Below, piece by piece: positions 50,873-59,158 of a stretch of DNA of 64,000 nt (positions are counted from its first letter, which is position 1; the number at the start of each line of letters is the position of its first letter). A model generated the notes under the pieces. It saw only the letters and a program-made list of their open reading frames with translations, was not told the origin of the DNA and searched no databases. The stretch spans positions 1-64,000 of the forward strand of contig CAKRRK010000003.1 in assembly GCA_934395135.1 (NCBI GenBank). Direction: 5' to 3'. The DNA comes from an uncultured Eubacteriales bacterium (GTDB lineage Bacteria; Bacillota; Clostridia; Oscillospirales; Butyricicoccaceae). The position numbers and the translations under genes were made by a program.

Positions 50873-51715
50873 TTATTCCAGGTCAATAACGCCTTCAAAT
50901 ACCTTGGTGGCCGAGCCGGAAAGAAATACCGCCTCGTCGGTATAGTTGATGGTAAGATCGCCGCCTCGCAGATGCACTAAAATATCCGAGTTTTTTTGGC
51001 AAAAACCGTTGAGGACCGCCGCCACGCCGGCGGCGCAGGCTCCGGTGCCGCAAGCCCAGGTTTCTCCGCTTCCACGTTCCCAAACGCGCATTTGCAGCGT
51101 GTTTGCATCCATCGCGCGGATGAATTCTGTGTTAATGCGTTCCGGAAAAAGAGGGTTGTTTTCAAATTTTGGACCAAGTGTTTCCAGATCCAGAGAATCC
51201 ACGTCGTCCACAAATACAATGCAGTGTGGGTTGCCCATTGAGACACAAGTAATATGGTAAGTCTGGGAATCAATGGTAACCGGAACGTTGACGACCATCT
51301 GTCCGTCCAGGTAGACGGGGATCTCTTTTGGATTTAAAATAGCAGGCCCCATATCTACCGTCACAGACTGAACCAGGTCATCCTGCACCGCAAGGTTCAG
51401 TTTTTTAATACCGCTTAGAGTTTCCAGGGTAATAGTTTCTGTTTGTGCGATGCCGTTTTCATACAGGTATTTCCCGATGCAGCGGGTAGCGTTTCCGCAC
51501 ATTTTGCCTTCACTGCCGTCTGCATTAAACATGCGCATTTTTGCATCCGCAACGTCCGAGGGACCGATCAAAACAATACCGTCGCCGCCAATGCCGAAGT
51601 GCCGGTCAGACAGGCGGATGGATAATTCCTCCGGATGTTCGATCTTAGTGTGGAAACAATTGAAATAAATGTAGTCGTTGCCGCAGCCATGCATTTTTGT
51701 AAATGAAAGCTTCAT
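50873..51715 (-). CDS. dapF: Diaminopimelate epimerase
   Basis: 280 residues, AGAGG before ATG 51715. Motifs: FTKMHGCGNDYIYFNCF, RHFGIGGDGIVLIGPSD, MRMFNADGSEGKMCGNATRCIGKYL with the first catalytic Cys (MCGN), and WERGSGETWACGTGACAAGV with the second Cys (ACGTG). It interconverts LL- and meso-DAP, using the product of DapL two genes downstream. First gene of the operon dapF-pyrG-dapL; the 48-base gap to pyrG has no promoter of note. Confidence 0.98.
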   Translation of the reverse strand: MKLSFTKMHGCGNDYIYFNCFHTKIEHPEELSIRLSDRHFGIGGDGIVLIGPSDVADAKMRMFNADGSEGKMCGNATRCIGKYLYENGIAQTETITLETLSGIKKLNLAVQDDLVQSVTVDMGPAILNPKEIPVYLDGQMVVNVPVTIDSQTYHITCVSMGNPHCIVFVDDVDSLDLETLGPKFENNPLFPERINTEFIRAMDANTLQMRVWERGSGETWACGTGACAAGVAAVLNGFCQKNSDILVHLRGGDLTINYTDEAVFLSGSATKVFEGVIDLE

Positions 51716-51791
51716 AAAAACAACCTCTGTTTCTAAAATTTATAAATAAAAAAACACATATAAATATTATAACAGAAACAGGCTATACATT

Positions 51792-52361
51792 TCAACAGGT
51801 TTCCTCATAGCGCTTCAGGATTTTAGCGGCGACGGTCCCTTTGGAAAGGCGGGAATTCATCGCCTCCTGTTCAATATAACTGTGAGCCTCCGGCTCAGAC
51901 ATATGTTCTTTTTCCACAAGCATCCATTTTGCCCTGTTTACCGTTTTCATATCTTCCAGGCGCTGCTGCAGTTTCCGGTTTTCATTCTGCAGGCCGGTCA
52001 TCCGTTTTCGAGAAGCCTGAATCAGCTTGAGCGCACTGAAAAATGACTGACGGTTTAAAGGCTTTGTTACAACAAATACGCCGCAGTCCTCCACTTTTTC
52101 CGAAACGGGATCGGCAATTTCCTCTTTTACCAGCAGCATGATGCCGGCAATGGTGCGTTCAGATGCCCATATAGCAAGGTCATAGCCAAATTCATCGGAC
52201 AGAGGCGTATTAATAACAAGAAGGTCAAAATCTGCTTCCAAAAGAGCGCGGCGCGCTTCACTGCCGCTTTTTGTAACAACAATATGAAATCCGGGGGAGA
52301 GAAGCGCGCTCAGGGTTTTGGCGCTTTTTTCCGAAGAGGAAATAATCAAAAGGTTATCCAA
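51792..52361 (-). CDS. ANTAR-domain RNA-binding response regulator
   Basis: 189 residues from TTG 52361, with GGGAGG about 8 bases before it. The receiver-like N-terminus (NLLIISSSEKSAKTLSALL; FDLLVINTPLSDEFGYDLAI; GVFVVTKPLNRQSFFSALKL) keeps the switch Lys in VTKPL. In the place of the acidic pocket it has SSSEK, so it may work without phosphorylation. A coiled coil leads to the ANTAR domain: DMKTVNRAKWMLVEKEHMSEPEAHSYIEQEAMNSRLSKGTVAAKIL, with A-K-x-x-L-x-x-x-x-x-x-S-E-x-x-A-x-x-x-I. ANTAR proteins bind hexaloop hairpins and prevent termination. It is the last gene of the glt-glnA operon; hairpins of this kind occur in three leaders here. Confidence 0.92.
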   Translation of the reverse strand: MDNLLIISSSEKSAKTLSALLSPGFHIVVTKSGSEARRALLEADFDLLVINTPLSDEFGYDLAIWASERTIAGIMLLVKEEIADPVSEKVEDCGVFVVTKPLNRQSFFSALKLIQASRKRMTGLQNENRKLQQRLEDMKTVNRAKWMLVEKEHMSEPEAHSYIEQEAMNSRLSKGTVAAKILKRYEETC

Positions 52362-52402
52362 ACAACTCCACCTCCCGTTTCTGTATCAAAATCAAACGCC
52401 AT

Positions 52403-53710
52403 TCAGCAAAAATAAAGTGCGTCTTCCAAAGCGTTTTTGTCCGCGGCTTCATTGTATGCATCCCATTCCTTTTTTTTGATATTGAGAAAATGGGCGATGA
52501 TTTTCTGCGGCAAAGTGCTTTTGATAAATTCGCTTTTTTCACAGGTTTTGATGGCTTTGTTCAGGTTTTCGGGGAGGGTTTTATAATGTTTGGCTTCTCT
52601 GGCTGTGGCGGTAAACAGATTGACGCGGCAAGGAGTTGGGAGTTTCGTCTGCTTTAAAATACCGTCCAGCCCGGCGTTAATGAGCAGAGCAAATACAAAA
52701 TATGGATTGGCCATAGCGTCGGGAGAACGGATGGTGAACGCAGCATTGGCTCCGGGAATGCGGGGGATTTTTATCAAATGAGAACTGTTTTGATGGGACC
52801 AGGTAATGTATTTCGGCGCTTCGAATTCCCCGAAGCGTGCATAAGAATTGGTAAGTGGATTTAAAAAGACCGTCAAGTCGGAAATCCGTTCTAAAATTCC
52901 CGCGATAAAATGGGCACAGTCCCCGGAAATTTCCGATCCGTCCAAAAGGTTGATACCGTTTTTCAGCAGAGAAAGATTGATGTGCAGCCCGGAACCGCTT
53001 TTGTCTTTCAGTGGTTTTGGCATAAAGGAAGCAAACAGGCCGCTGCCGTTTGCCAGGGTTGTGACAACGGATTTAAAGGTGATAAAATTATCCGCAGCCG
53101 TTAGGGGATCTCCGCTGGCAAAATCTATTTCATTTTGGCCAGGGCCATGCTCATGATGCGAATTTTCCGGCTTGACACCCATTTCCTCCAGTGTCAGACA
53201 AATCTGGCGCCGAATATTTTCTCCCTTGTCTCGCGGAGTAATATCCAGATAGCCGGCATAGTCATGCGGAACTTTGGTGGGATGACCGGTTTCATCCCGT
53301 TCAAACAAATAAAACTCGCATTTTGTCCCGATAGTTAAGGTGAATCCCATATCGCCAGCACGTTTTACCGCATTTGCCAGGATCGTGCGGCCGTCGCCTT
53401 CAAAAGGTCTGCCATCCGGATATTTTATGTTGCAGAACAAACGCACAACGCGCCCCTGCGAAGGCCGCCAGGGAAGAATGGACAGCGTATCCGGGTCAGG
53501 GAAGAGCAGGAGATCGGAGTCCTCCACGTTCATAAAGCCGCTGACTGCCGACGCGTCAAAAGGAATGCCGTGAGAAAAGGCTTTTTCAATCTCTGTCGCC
53601 ATAATCGCAATGTTCTTTTGGACACCAAAAATATCGCAAAAAGCCAGACGGATAAATTTTACGTCATTTTCCGCCACAAACTGCAGCACGTCTGCTTTGT
53701 TTAAGCTCAT
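52403..53710 (-). CDS. glnA: Glutamine synthetase type I
   Basis: 435 residues, GGAGG before ATG 53710. GSI landmarks: VLQFVAENDVKFIRLAFCDIFG (with FIRLAFCD), PFDASAVSGFMNVEDSDLLLFPD, PGQNEIDFASGDPLTAADN, FMPKPLKDKSGSGLHINLSL (metal-binding His), NSYARFGEFEAPKYITWSHQN and FTIRSPDAMANPYFVFALL. The Asp and Arg positions of the catalytic loop are present. It makes glutamine for the adjacent split glutamate synthase. The genome also has a type III enzyme 5 kb away. Confidence 0.96.
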   Translation of the reverse strand: MSLNKADVLQFVAENDVKFIRLAFCDIFGVQKNIAIMATEIEKAFSHGIPFDASAVSGFMNVEDSDLLLFPDPDTLSILPWRPSQGRVVRLFCNIKYPDGRPFEGDGRTILANAVKRAGDMGFTLTIGTKCEFYLFERDETGHPTKVPHDYAGYLDITPRDKGENIRRQICLTLEEMGVKPENSHHEHGPGQNEIDFASGDPLTAADNFITFKSVVTTLANGSGLFASFMPKPLKDKSGSGLHINLSLLKNGINLLDGSEISGDCAHFIAGILERISDLTVFLNPLTNSYARFGEFEAPKYITWSHQNSSHLIKIPRIPGANAAFTIRSPDAMANPYFVFALLINAGLDGILKQTKLPTPCRVNLFTATAREAKHYKTLPENLNKAIKTCEKSEFIKSTLPQKIIAHFLNIKKKEWDAYNEAADKNALEDALYFC

Positions 53711-53722
53711 AGAGCACCTCCG

Positions 53723-54457
53723 TTAATTATAGGTATAAAGCCGCTTGTAAGGGTTTTTGGTGTTGGCGGAAAGCACATAAAACCGATCGTTTAAAATGTC
53801 CTCCAGGCTTTCGCCGTATTCTGTAAAATAGCTGCAGAATTCTGCAAGGTGCGGACGTATAAGCGCAAGATCCGCCGGCGTTGCCGCTTCACAGGAAACT
53901 TGGGCGGGGAGATTGGAAGGCGCTTCCTCGCACCGCAGAAAAATTCGTCCGCCATGCATGCCGGTGCCGCAGAAATAGCCGATAGGCGGCTTCTTGTCCG
54001 CGCCTTTGCCCAGCACAACGATCAAGCCGCCGGCCTGGTATTCTCCCAAAAAACTGCCGGCCATGCCGCCGATGACAAGCACCGGCAGCTTATCCTGATA
54101 GGTTTTCATATGAATGCCGCCGCGGTATCCTGCATTATCCCGAACGAAGATTTTTCCGCCCCGCATACCATAGCCTGTAGCGTCGCCGGACGAACCATGG
54201 ATGACAATGTGTCCCTGGTTCATAGTGTCGCCTGTGGCGTCCTGTGCGTTTCCATGTACAATTATATCACTGCCGTCAAGGCAGGCGCCCAAAGCGTTGC
54301 CTGGGGTGCCGTTGATAATAATTTCCTTGCCGGAAGAACCGGCGCCGATGTAGCGCTGGCCAATGCAGCCATTGATGACAATTTGGGAATCGGCTGTGTC
54401 GCGCACCTGCTGGTTGAGTGTTTTGAAATGCATTTGCGGATCTGCTTGGATGATCAT
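53723..54457 (-). CDS. gltB3: Glutamate synthase GXGXG-domain subunit
   Basis: 244 residues. A right-handed beta helix built of repeated G-x-x-G-x-x-x-G turns: GCIGQRYIGAGSSGKEIIIN, GTPGNALGACLDGSDIIVHG, NAQDATGDTMNQGHIVIHGS, SGDATGYGMRGGKIFVRDNA and GYRGGIHMKTYQDKLPVLVI. This is the C-terminal structural domain of GltB, here as its own polypeptide as in archaea and Thermotoga. The ATG overlaps the FAD-subunit stop (ATGA). It scaffolds the ammonia channel of the multi-subunit enzyme. Confidence 0.93.
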   Translation of the reverse strand: MIIQADPQMHFKTLNQQVRDTADSQIVINGCIGQRYIGAGSSGKEIIINGTPGNALGACLDGSDIIVHGNAQDATGDTMNQGHIVIHGSSGDATGYGMRGGKIFVRDNAGYRGGIHMKTYQDKLPVLVIGGMAGSFLGEYQAGGLIVVLGKGADKKPPIGYFCGTGMHGGRIFLRCEEAPSNLPAQVSCEAATPADLALIRPHLAEFCSYFTEYGESLEDILNDRFYVLSANTKNPYKRLYTYN

Positions 54458-55686
54458 AGTTTTGCACCTCCGAGTTTTTTGGCTCGTTCTGTTTTCGAGA
54501 AGGCCATAAGCTGTGGATGTTCGAAAATCAGGTCGAAATCAATGGTATCAAGGGGAGTCTTTTCCCGAATCAGCGAGGTATAGATTCCTGCCCGTTCGAT
54601 TTCCCCGATTAAAATATAGCCGATCAGCCGGTTGTCTTTCGTAACAAGTTTTTTGTAAGTGTGGTCTGATTTGGCAATGTGGGCTTCACCGTCATAACTG
54701 CCGGCAGTGATGATGTGGTAGTCAAAAAAGCCGATGGCGTTCATTGGAATAGCTTTGTTAAACTCCCGGCTGCCGCCTGCCATATTGATTCCGGCGGCTT
54801 CCCCCTGTTGATAGGCGTTGGGCAGAATGGCGAGTACGCGGACAACATCTGCCGCAATGTCGTAACATTCGCAGCAGTCGCCGGCGGCGTAAACATCGGG
54901 GATGGAAGTTTCACTTTTGGAGTTGATTTCAATGGCCCGGCCGGTTTTTGCGCCGATTTCCTGCGCAAGTTCCAGGTTCGGGCGGACACCTACCGCGACA
55001 ACCAGCACGTCAAAATCCAGTACCGTGCCGTCTTTCAAGGTGGCGGAATGCGCTGTCAGCTCCGACGCGCTGGTACCAAGAATGAATTGAATACCTTTTT
55101 GTTCCAGATAAGATTGGATCATTGCCGAGCCGGTTTCGTCCAAAATGCTGGGCAAAATACGATCTGCAAGATCAATAATGGTAATGTTCTTTACCATATG
55201 GTGGATTCCTTCCATGCATTTCAGGCCAATCAGACCGGCGCCGATGATTAAAACCTTGGAATCCGGTGTCAGCATGGCCGCAAGACGCTTGGCGTCGTCC
55301 AGGGACATAAAAGTGGTTTTTTTCTCGACGTTGTCAAGTCCTTTCATCGGCGGGATAAACGGTTTGGAGCCGGTGGCAAGCAACAGTTTGTCATAAGGAA
55401 TCCGCTGCCCGTCGTCCAATACAACAATTTTCTGCTCCTTGTCGATGGATACGGCGGTTTTGCCCAAAAGAGCAGTTACGTTGTTGTCTTCATAAAAAGA
55501 ATCCGGCCGGTATTTCATCCGCTGTTCGTCGGTTTTTCCGTACAACAGGTAAGAAATCAGCGGGCGGGAGTACACATGATGCGGCTCGCTTGCAAGGATG
55601 GTAATGGATCCCTCTTTGTCAACCTGGCGGATACCCTCCACGCAGCCCACTGCTGCTGTGGAATTTCCAATAATCACATACTTCAT
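54454..55686 (-). CDS. FAD/NAD-dependent oxidoreductase subunit of glutamate synthase
   Basis: 410 residues. N-terminal FAD fold MKYVIIGNSTAAVGCVEGIRQVD, with VYSRPLISYLLYG and YDKLLLATGSKPFIPPM. The second nucleotide fold is SKVLIIGAGLIGLKCMEGI (GxGxxG) and the closing FAD motif is IPDVYAAGDCCECYDI. This is a class of NADH:rubredoxin/nitrite-reductase-like flavoprotein. Its position between ferredoxin and gltB3 suggests it supplies electrons from NAD(P)H through the ferredoxin to GltB2, replacing the usual GltD. Confidence 0.9.
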   Translation of the reverse strand: MKYVIIGNSTAAVGCVEGIRQVDKEGSITILASEPHHVYSRPLISYLLYGKTDEQRMKYRPDSFYEDNNVTALLGKTAVSIDKEQKIVVLDDGQRIPYDKLLLATGSKPFIPPMKGLDNVEKKTTFMSLDDAKRLAAMLTPDSKVLIIGAGLIGLKCMEGIHHMVKNITIIDLADRILPSILDETGSAMIQSYLEQKGIQFILGTSASELTAHSATLKDGTVLDFDVLVVAVGVRPNLELAQEIGAKTGRAIEINSKSETSIPDVYAAGDCCECYDIAADVVRVLAILPNAYQQGEAAGINMAGGSREFNKAIPMNAIGFFDYHIITAGSYDGEAHIAKSDHTYKKLVTKDNRLIGYILIGEIERAGIYTSLIREKTPLDTIDFDLIFEHPQLMAFSKTERAKKLGGAKL

Positions 55687-55691
55687 TTGCC

Positions 55692-56120
55692 TTACCTCTC
55701 CTCATAAACAATTGCCCGGTTCGGGCACCCTGCGACACATTGGGGCGTGCCGTCGGCATTTTTGGTGCAAAGTTCGCATTTTTGGATGACGCCTGTATCC
55801 GAATGGGAGATCGCGCCGTAAGGACAGGAAAGAATACAGGTGCAGCAGCCCACGCATTTGTCTGTATCAATGGAAATGACGCCGTTTTGCACCGACAATG
55901 CGCCGGTAATACAGCCTTTTACGCAAAGGGGTTCTTCGCAGTGGCGGCACTGTACGGCATAAGTAATGCCGTTGTGTTCCTCCACTTTAATCCGGGGAGC
56001 GATTTTGTGATCTTTCAGCGCTTTTACCATATCGTCCTTGCCGGAGTTTGCAAATGCGCAATAATATTCGCACAGGTGACATCCAAGACACCATTTTTCG
56101 TTTACATACACTCGTTTCAT
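55692..56120 (-). CDS. Multi-cluster ferredoxin subunit of glutamate synthase
   Basis: 142 residues from ATG 56120. Clustered Cys motifs: CLGCHLCEYYCAFANSG, CRHCEEPLCVKGCITGA, CVGCCTCILSCPYGAI and CELCTKNADGTPQCVAGCP. These make up to four 4Fe-4S sites of the DmsB/HycB type. It should carry electrons between the FAD subunit and GltB2. The stop lies 6 bases before the FAD subunit's ATG. Confidence 0.93.
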   Translation of the reverse strand: MKRVYVNEKWCLGCHLCEYYCAFANSGKDDMVKALKDHKIAPRIKVEEHNGITYAVQCRHCEEPLCVKGCITGALSVQNGVISIDTDKCVGCCTCILSCPYGAISHSDTGVIQKCELCTKNADGTPQCVAGCPNRAIVYEER

Positions 56121-56139
56121 ACTAACATTGCGCCTCCTT

Positions 56140-57645
56140 CTATTCGCCGGCATGCCGGATGCCCAGGATGGACAGTTCTTTTTCGGTAAGCCCGATGCCG
56201 CGGAGCATTAAGCGGTTGCCGCGGAGCGCTTCAATGGAGTTAATCCCCATACCGCCCATGATTTCCTTGATTTCATGATCCCAGGCGCTGATAAGATTGA
56301 CCAGCCGTTTGGAACCGATGTCCGGATTGAGCCGCTTTACAAGCTCTGGACGCTGGGTGGCAATACCCCAATTGCATTTGCCGCTGTGACAACTCCGGCA
56401 GAGATGGCAGCCAAGGGCCAGCAAGGCGGAAGTTGCGATATAGCATGCGTCCGCACCAAGGGCGATGGCTTTGACAATGTCGGCAGCATTGCGGACGGAA
56501 CCGCCCACAACAATGGAAACCCGGTCTCGGATTCCCTCATCCCGCAGCCGTTGGTCCACGGCGGCAAGAGCGAGTTCAATCGGAATGCCCACATTATCCC
56601 GGATCCGGGTGGGAGCGGCGCCGGTTCCGCCGCGGTAGCCGTCGATGGCAATGATGTCCGCGCCGGATCTCGCGATGCCAGAGGCAATGGCAGCCACATT
56701 ATGCACTGCGGCGATTTTGACGCTGATGGGCTTTTTGTAAGCGGTCGCCTCTTTTAAGGAATAGATCAGCTGCCGAAGATCCTCGATGGAGTAAATATCA
56801 TGGTGCGGAGCCGGAGAAATGGCGTCGCTGCCTTCCGGGATCATCCGGGTTTTGGAAATATCTTTTCCGACCTTGGTGCCGGGCAAATGGCCGCCGATGC
56901 CCGGTTTTGCCCCTTGGCCGATTTTGATTTCAATGGCAGCGCCGGCGTCCAGGTACTGCTTATGTACACCAAAGCGGCCGGAAGCTACCTGTACAATGGT
57001 GTGCGGGCCATATTGATAAAAATCTTCATGCAGGCCGCCTTCTCCCGTGTTGTAATAAATTCCCAGTTCTGTCGCCGCTCTGGCAAGGCTTTCATGGGCA
57101 TTGTAGCTGATGGAACCATAGGACATAGCGGAAAACATTACAGGGACATTCAGCTTTAACTGCGGCGTCAGATTGTTTATGATGTTGCCATCCTTGTCGC
57201 GGGTGATGCCGGTAGGCTTTTTTCCAAGAAATGTGGTGGTTTCCATAGGCTCGCGCAGGGGGTCAATGGAAGGATTTGTTACCTGCGAAGCGTTGATGAG
57301 CATTTTATCCCAGTAAATGGGATATGGTTTTGGGTTTCCCATAGAAGAGAGCAGCACCCCGCCGGAATCCGCCTGGCGGTATACCTCGGTAATCGCTTCG
57401 CCGGTCCAGTTTGCATTGTGTTTAAACGTATGATCCGTTTTCACAATTTTCAGCGCCTTGGTAGGACAAAGGGATACACAGCGGTGACAGGTGACGCATT
57501 TGGTGTCGTCCGAAAACATTTTGCCAAAGTCGCTGTCATAGCGGTGCACTTCGTTGGCGCACTGCCGTTCACAGGCCCGGCAGGTAATGCACCGGTCATA
57601 GTTCCGGACCACTTCGTATTCTGGATAAAATAAATCAACAGCCAT
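56140..57645 (-). CDS. gltB2: Glutamate synthase catalytic (FMN) subunit with ferredoxin domain
   Basis: 501 residues from ATG 57645 with GGAGG; longer starts run into gltB1. N-terminal ferredoxin domain CITCRACERQCANEVHRYD and CVTCHRCVSLCPTKALK. The FMN barrel includes MFSAMSYGSISYNAHESLARAA (split), GEGGLHEDFY, QVASGRFGVHKQYLDAGAAIEIKIGQGAKPG (read as SGRFGVHKQYL and IEIKIGQGAKPGIGG), IAIDGYRGGTGAAPT, and the 3Fe-4S/4Fe-4S Cys group CHLCRSCHSGKCNWGIAT. It reductively aminates 2-oxoglutarate with NH3 from GltB1. The start ATG overlaps the gltB1 TAA by one base. Confidence 0.96.
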   Translation of the reverse strand: MAVDLFYPEYEVVRNYDRCITCRACERQCANEVHRYDSDFGKMFSDDTKCVTCHRCVSLCPTKALKIVKTDHTFKHNANWTGEAITEVYRQADSGGVLLSSMGNPKPYPIYWDKMLINASQVTNPSIDPLREPMETTTFLGKKPTGITRDKDGNIINNLTPQLKLNVPVMFSAMSYGSISYNAHESLARAATELGIYYNTGEGGLHEDFYQYGPHTIVQVASGRFGVHKQYLDAGAAIEIKIGQGAKPGIGGHLPGTKVGKDISKTRMIPEGSDAISPAPHHDIYSIEDLRQLIYSLKEATAYKKPISVKIAAVHNVAAIASGIARSGADIIAIDGYRGGTGAAPTRIRDNVGIPIELALAAVDQRLRDEGIRDRVSIVVGGSVRNAADIVKAIALGADACYIATSALLALGCHLCRSCHSGKCNWGIATQRPELVKRLNPDIGSKRLVNLISAWDHEIKEIMGGMGINSIEALRGNRLMLRGIGLTEKELSILGIRHAGE

Positions 57646-58736
57646 TATTGGATACCTCCGTTTAAAGTAACAATCACAGGCTCGCCGCCTTTGGGCGCCC
57701 AAACCCGGTCGGGATTCGGCTCTATGACGCGGATGGCACATTCTTCGCTGGCAATATAGACCATGTCGCCTTTTTCCGCGACGACCATGGACCGAAGTTT
57801 CAATCGGTCGTTGAGGGCCATAACACCGCCTTCAAATCCATAAAGGATAGAAAAGGGACCGGTAATGAGCAGATTTGCAAAAGCGTTTCGCAAATAGGTC
57901 AGGGTTTCCCGTTCCTTTTCCGGCTTTGCCGCAATGGTGGACCAGAAGGGTGCGGCAATGACAGTGGCGGCCTCTTTCAGCGTAAGTCCCTGTTTGCGGA
58001 GAAGATAATCCATAATATAGGTAATAACTTCCGTGTCGGTCAGAAGATTGCATTTGTAACCAAAGCTTTCAATAAAGCGGCGGTTTGCGTCATAGGAGGA
58101 AATTTCACCGTTGTGTACAATCGTAGAGTTTAATAGGGCAAACGGATGCGCTCCGCCCCACCAGCCGGGAGTGTTGGTGGGGTATCTGCCATGCGCTGTC
58201 CAGGAATATGCCTTGTAATCCTCCAAGCGATAATATTCGCCCACATCTTCCGGAAAACCGATGGCTTTAAATACTCCCATATTTTTGCCGCTGGAAAAGA
58301 TGTATGCACCGTCAATGGTATCATTGACTTTAATGACGCACCGCGCGACAAATTCATCCTCGTCCAGCTGACTTGCGGCAAGTTTGGTGGGAAGAGGATT
58401 TACAAAATAGCGCCAGATGAGAGGTTCGTCCGTGATATTCGGATGTTTTGTAACCGGAATTTTGGAAAGGTTTACAATATCGAAATGCAGTTCCAGAAAT
58501 TCTTCGCATGCCGCCTTGCATGCCGGACCATCATAAAAAATATGCAGGGCGTAAAGTTCCTTGTAATCCGGATAAATACCGTATCCCGCAAAGCCGCCGC
58601 CCAGACCGTTGGAACGGTCATGCATAGTAGCGATGGATTGGATGATGGCACTTCCGTCCAGCCGTGTGCCGTTCTTGGAAAAAATACCGGAAATCGCGCA
58701 GCCGGATGGAATGCGTACTTGGCCTTCCTTTTGCAT
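57645..58736 (-). CDS. gltB1: Glutamate synthase glutaminase subunit (class II amidotransferase)
   Basis: 363 residues. The nucleophile Cys is at position 13 (PSGCAISGIF), so 12 residues must be cleaved or the N-terminus processed. GLGGGFAGYGIYPDY, KAYSWTAHGRYPTNTPGWW (substrate Arg), HNGEISSYDANRR (HNGEI), LTDTEVITYIMDYLL and SEECAIRVIEP follow. It releases ammonia from glutamine for GltB2. First gene of a seven-gene operon. The leader (58737-58877) carries an A1/G4 hexaloop hairpin and a terminator. Confidence 0.95.
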   Translation of the reverse strand: MQKEGQVRIPSGCAISGIFSKNGTRLDGSAIIQSIATMHDRSNGLGGGFAGYGIYPDYKELYALHIFYDGPACKAACEEFLELHFDIVNLSKIPVTKHPNITDEPLIWRYFVNPLPTKLAASQLDEDEFVARCVIKVNDTIDGAYIFSSGKNMGVFKAIGFPEDVGEYYRLEDYKAYSWTAHGRYPTNTPGWWGGAHPFALLNSTIVHNGEISSYDANRRFIESFGYKCNLLTDTEVITYIMDYLLRKQGLTLKEAATVIAAPFWSTIAAKPEKERETLTYLRNAFANLLITGPFSILYGFEGGVMALNDRLKLRSMVVAEKGDMVYIASEECAIRVIEPNPDRVWAPKGGEPVIVTLNGGIQ

Positions 58737-58811
58737 AAAGGGTTCCTCCTTTTGTGTCTATCTCAGAATAATTTGATTTGCATACAATGGTAACGTGGGA
58801 AAAATTCTTAG

Positions 58812-58876
58812 GGAAAAAGAAAAAGACGCCCAATGAAAAAGCATAAAGCTATGCTTTTTATGGAACGTCTTTGTTC
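58812..58876 (-). promoter_or_regulatory. glt operon leader: ANTAR-type hairpin and terminator
   Basis: On the minus strand the transcript starts near 58877 and folds GAAC-AAAGAC-GTTC at once (58876-58863), a hexaloop with A at 1 and G at 4. AAAGACG (58872-58866) also pairs with CGTCTTT (58828-58822) around an inner AAAAAGCAT/ATGCTTTTT stem, followed by TTTTTCTTTTT, forming a terminator. The two folds exclude each other. Confidence 0.75.
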
Positions 58877-58883
58877 TGGATGT

Positions 58884-58912
58884 ATTGTATACCAATGCAT
58901 AGCAGAAGTCAA
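58884..58912 (-). promoter_or_regulatory. Promoter of the glt-glnA operon
   Basis: On the minus strand TTGACT (58912-58907), 17 bases, TACAAT (58889-58884), just ahead of the attenuated leader. Confidence 0.75.
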
Positions 58913-59031
58913 GAACAAATTAAATTTTTTTGAAATTTTACGGAAATTACCGGATAAATCAAGAAAAATTCCATAATTTTTCGTGAGATTTCATAGAAAA
59001 TAAAAAAAATTCAAAAAAACAAAAATAATGG

Positions 59032-59060
59032 TTGACATCCTAAAATCTTGGCGCTATAAT
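59032..59060 (+). promoter_or_regulatory. Promoter of glnN
   Basis: Consensus TTGACA (59032-59037), 17 bases, TATAAT (59055-59060). The DNA between this and the divergent glt promoter is very AT-rich. Confidence 0.92.
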
Positions 59061-59070
59061 GTCAATGTAA

Positions 59071-59113
59071 ACAGCAAGGGTGCTGTGGGTATTAACCCGC
59101 AGTACCTTTTTTT
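59071..59113 (+). promoter_or_regulatory. glnN leader: ANTAR-type hairpin and terminator
   Basis: ACAGC-AAGGGT-GCTGT (59071-59086) is a 5-bp stem with an A1/G4 hexaloop, a few bases from the start site. It competes with the terminator GGTGCTGTGGGT (59079-59090) / ACCCGCAGTACC (59095-59106) plus seven Ts, which shares its 3' arm. Confidence 0.78.
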
Positions 59114-59158
59114 ATTATCGATGAATGATATTTTATTATAATTAGGAGGAATCATAGT

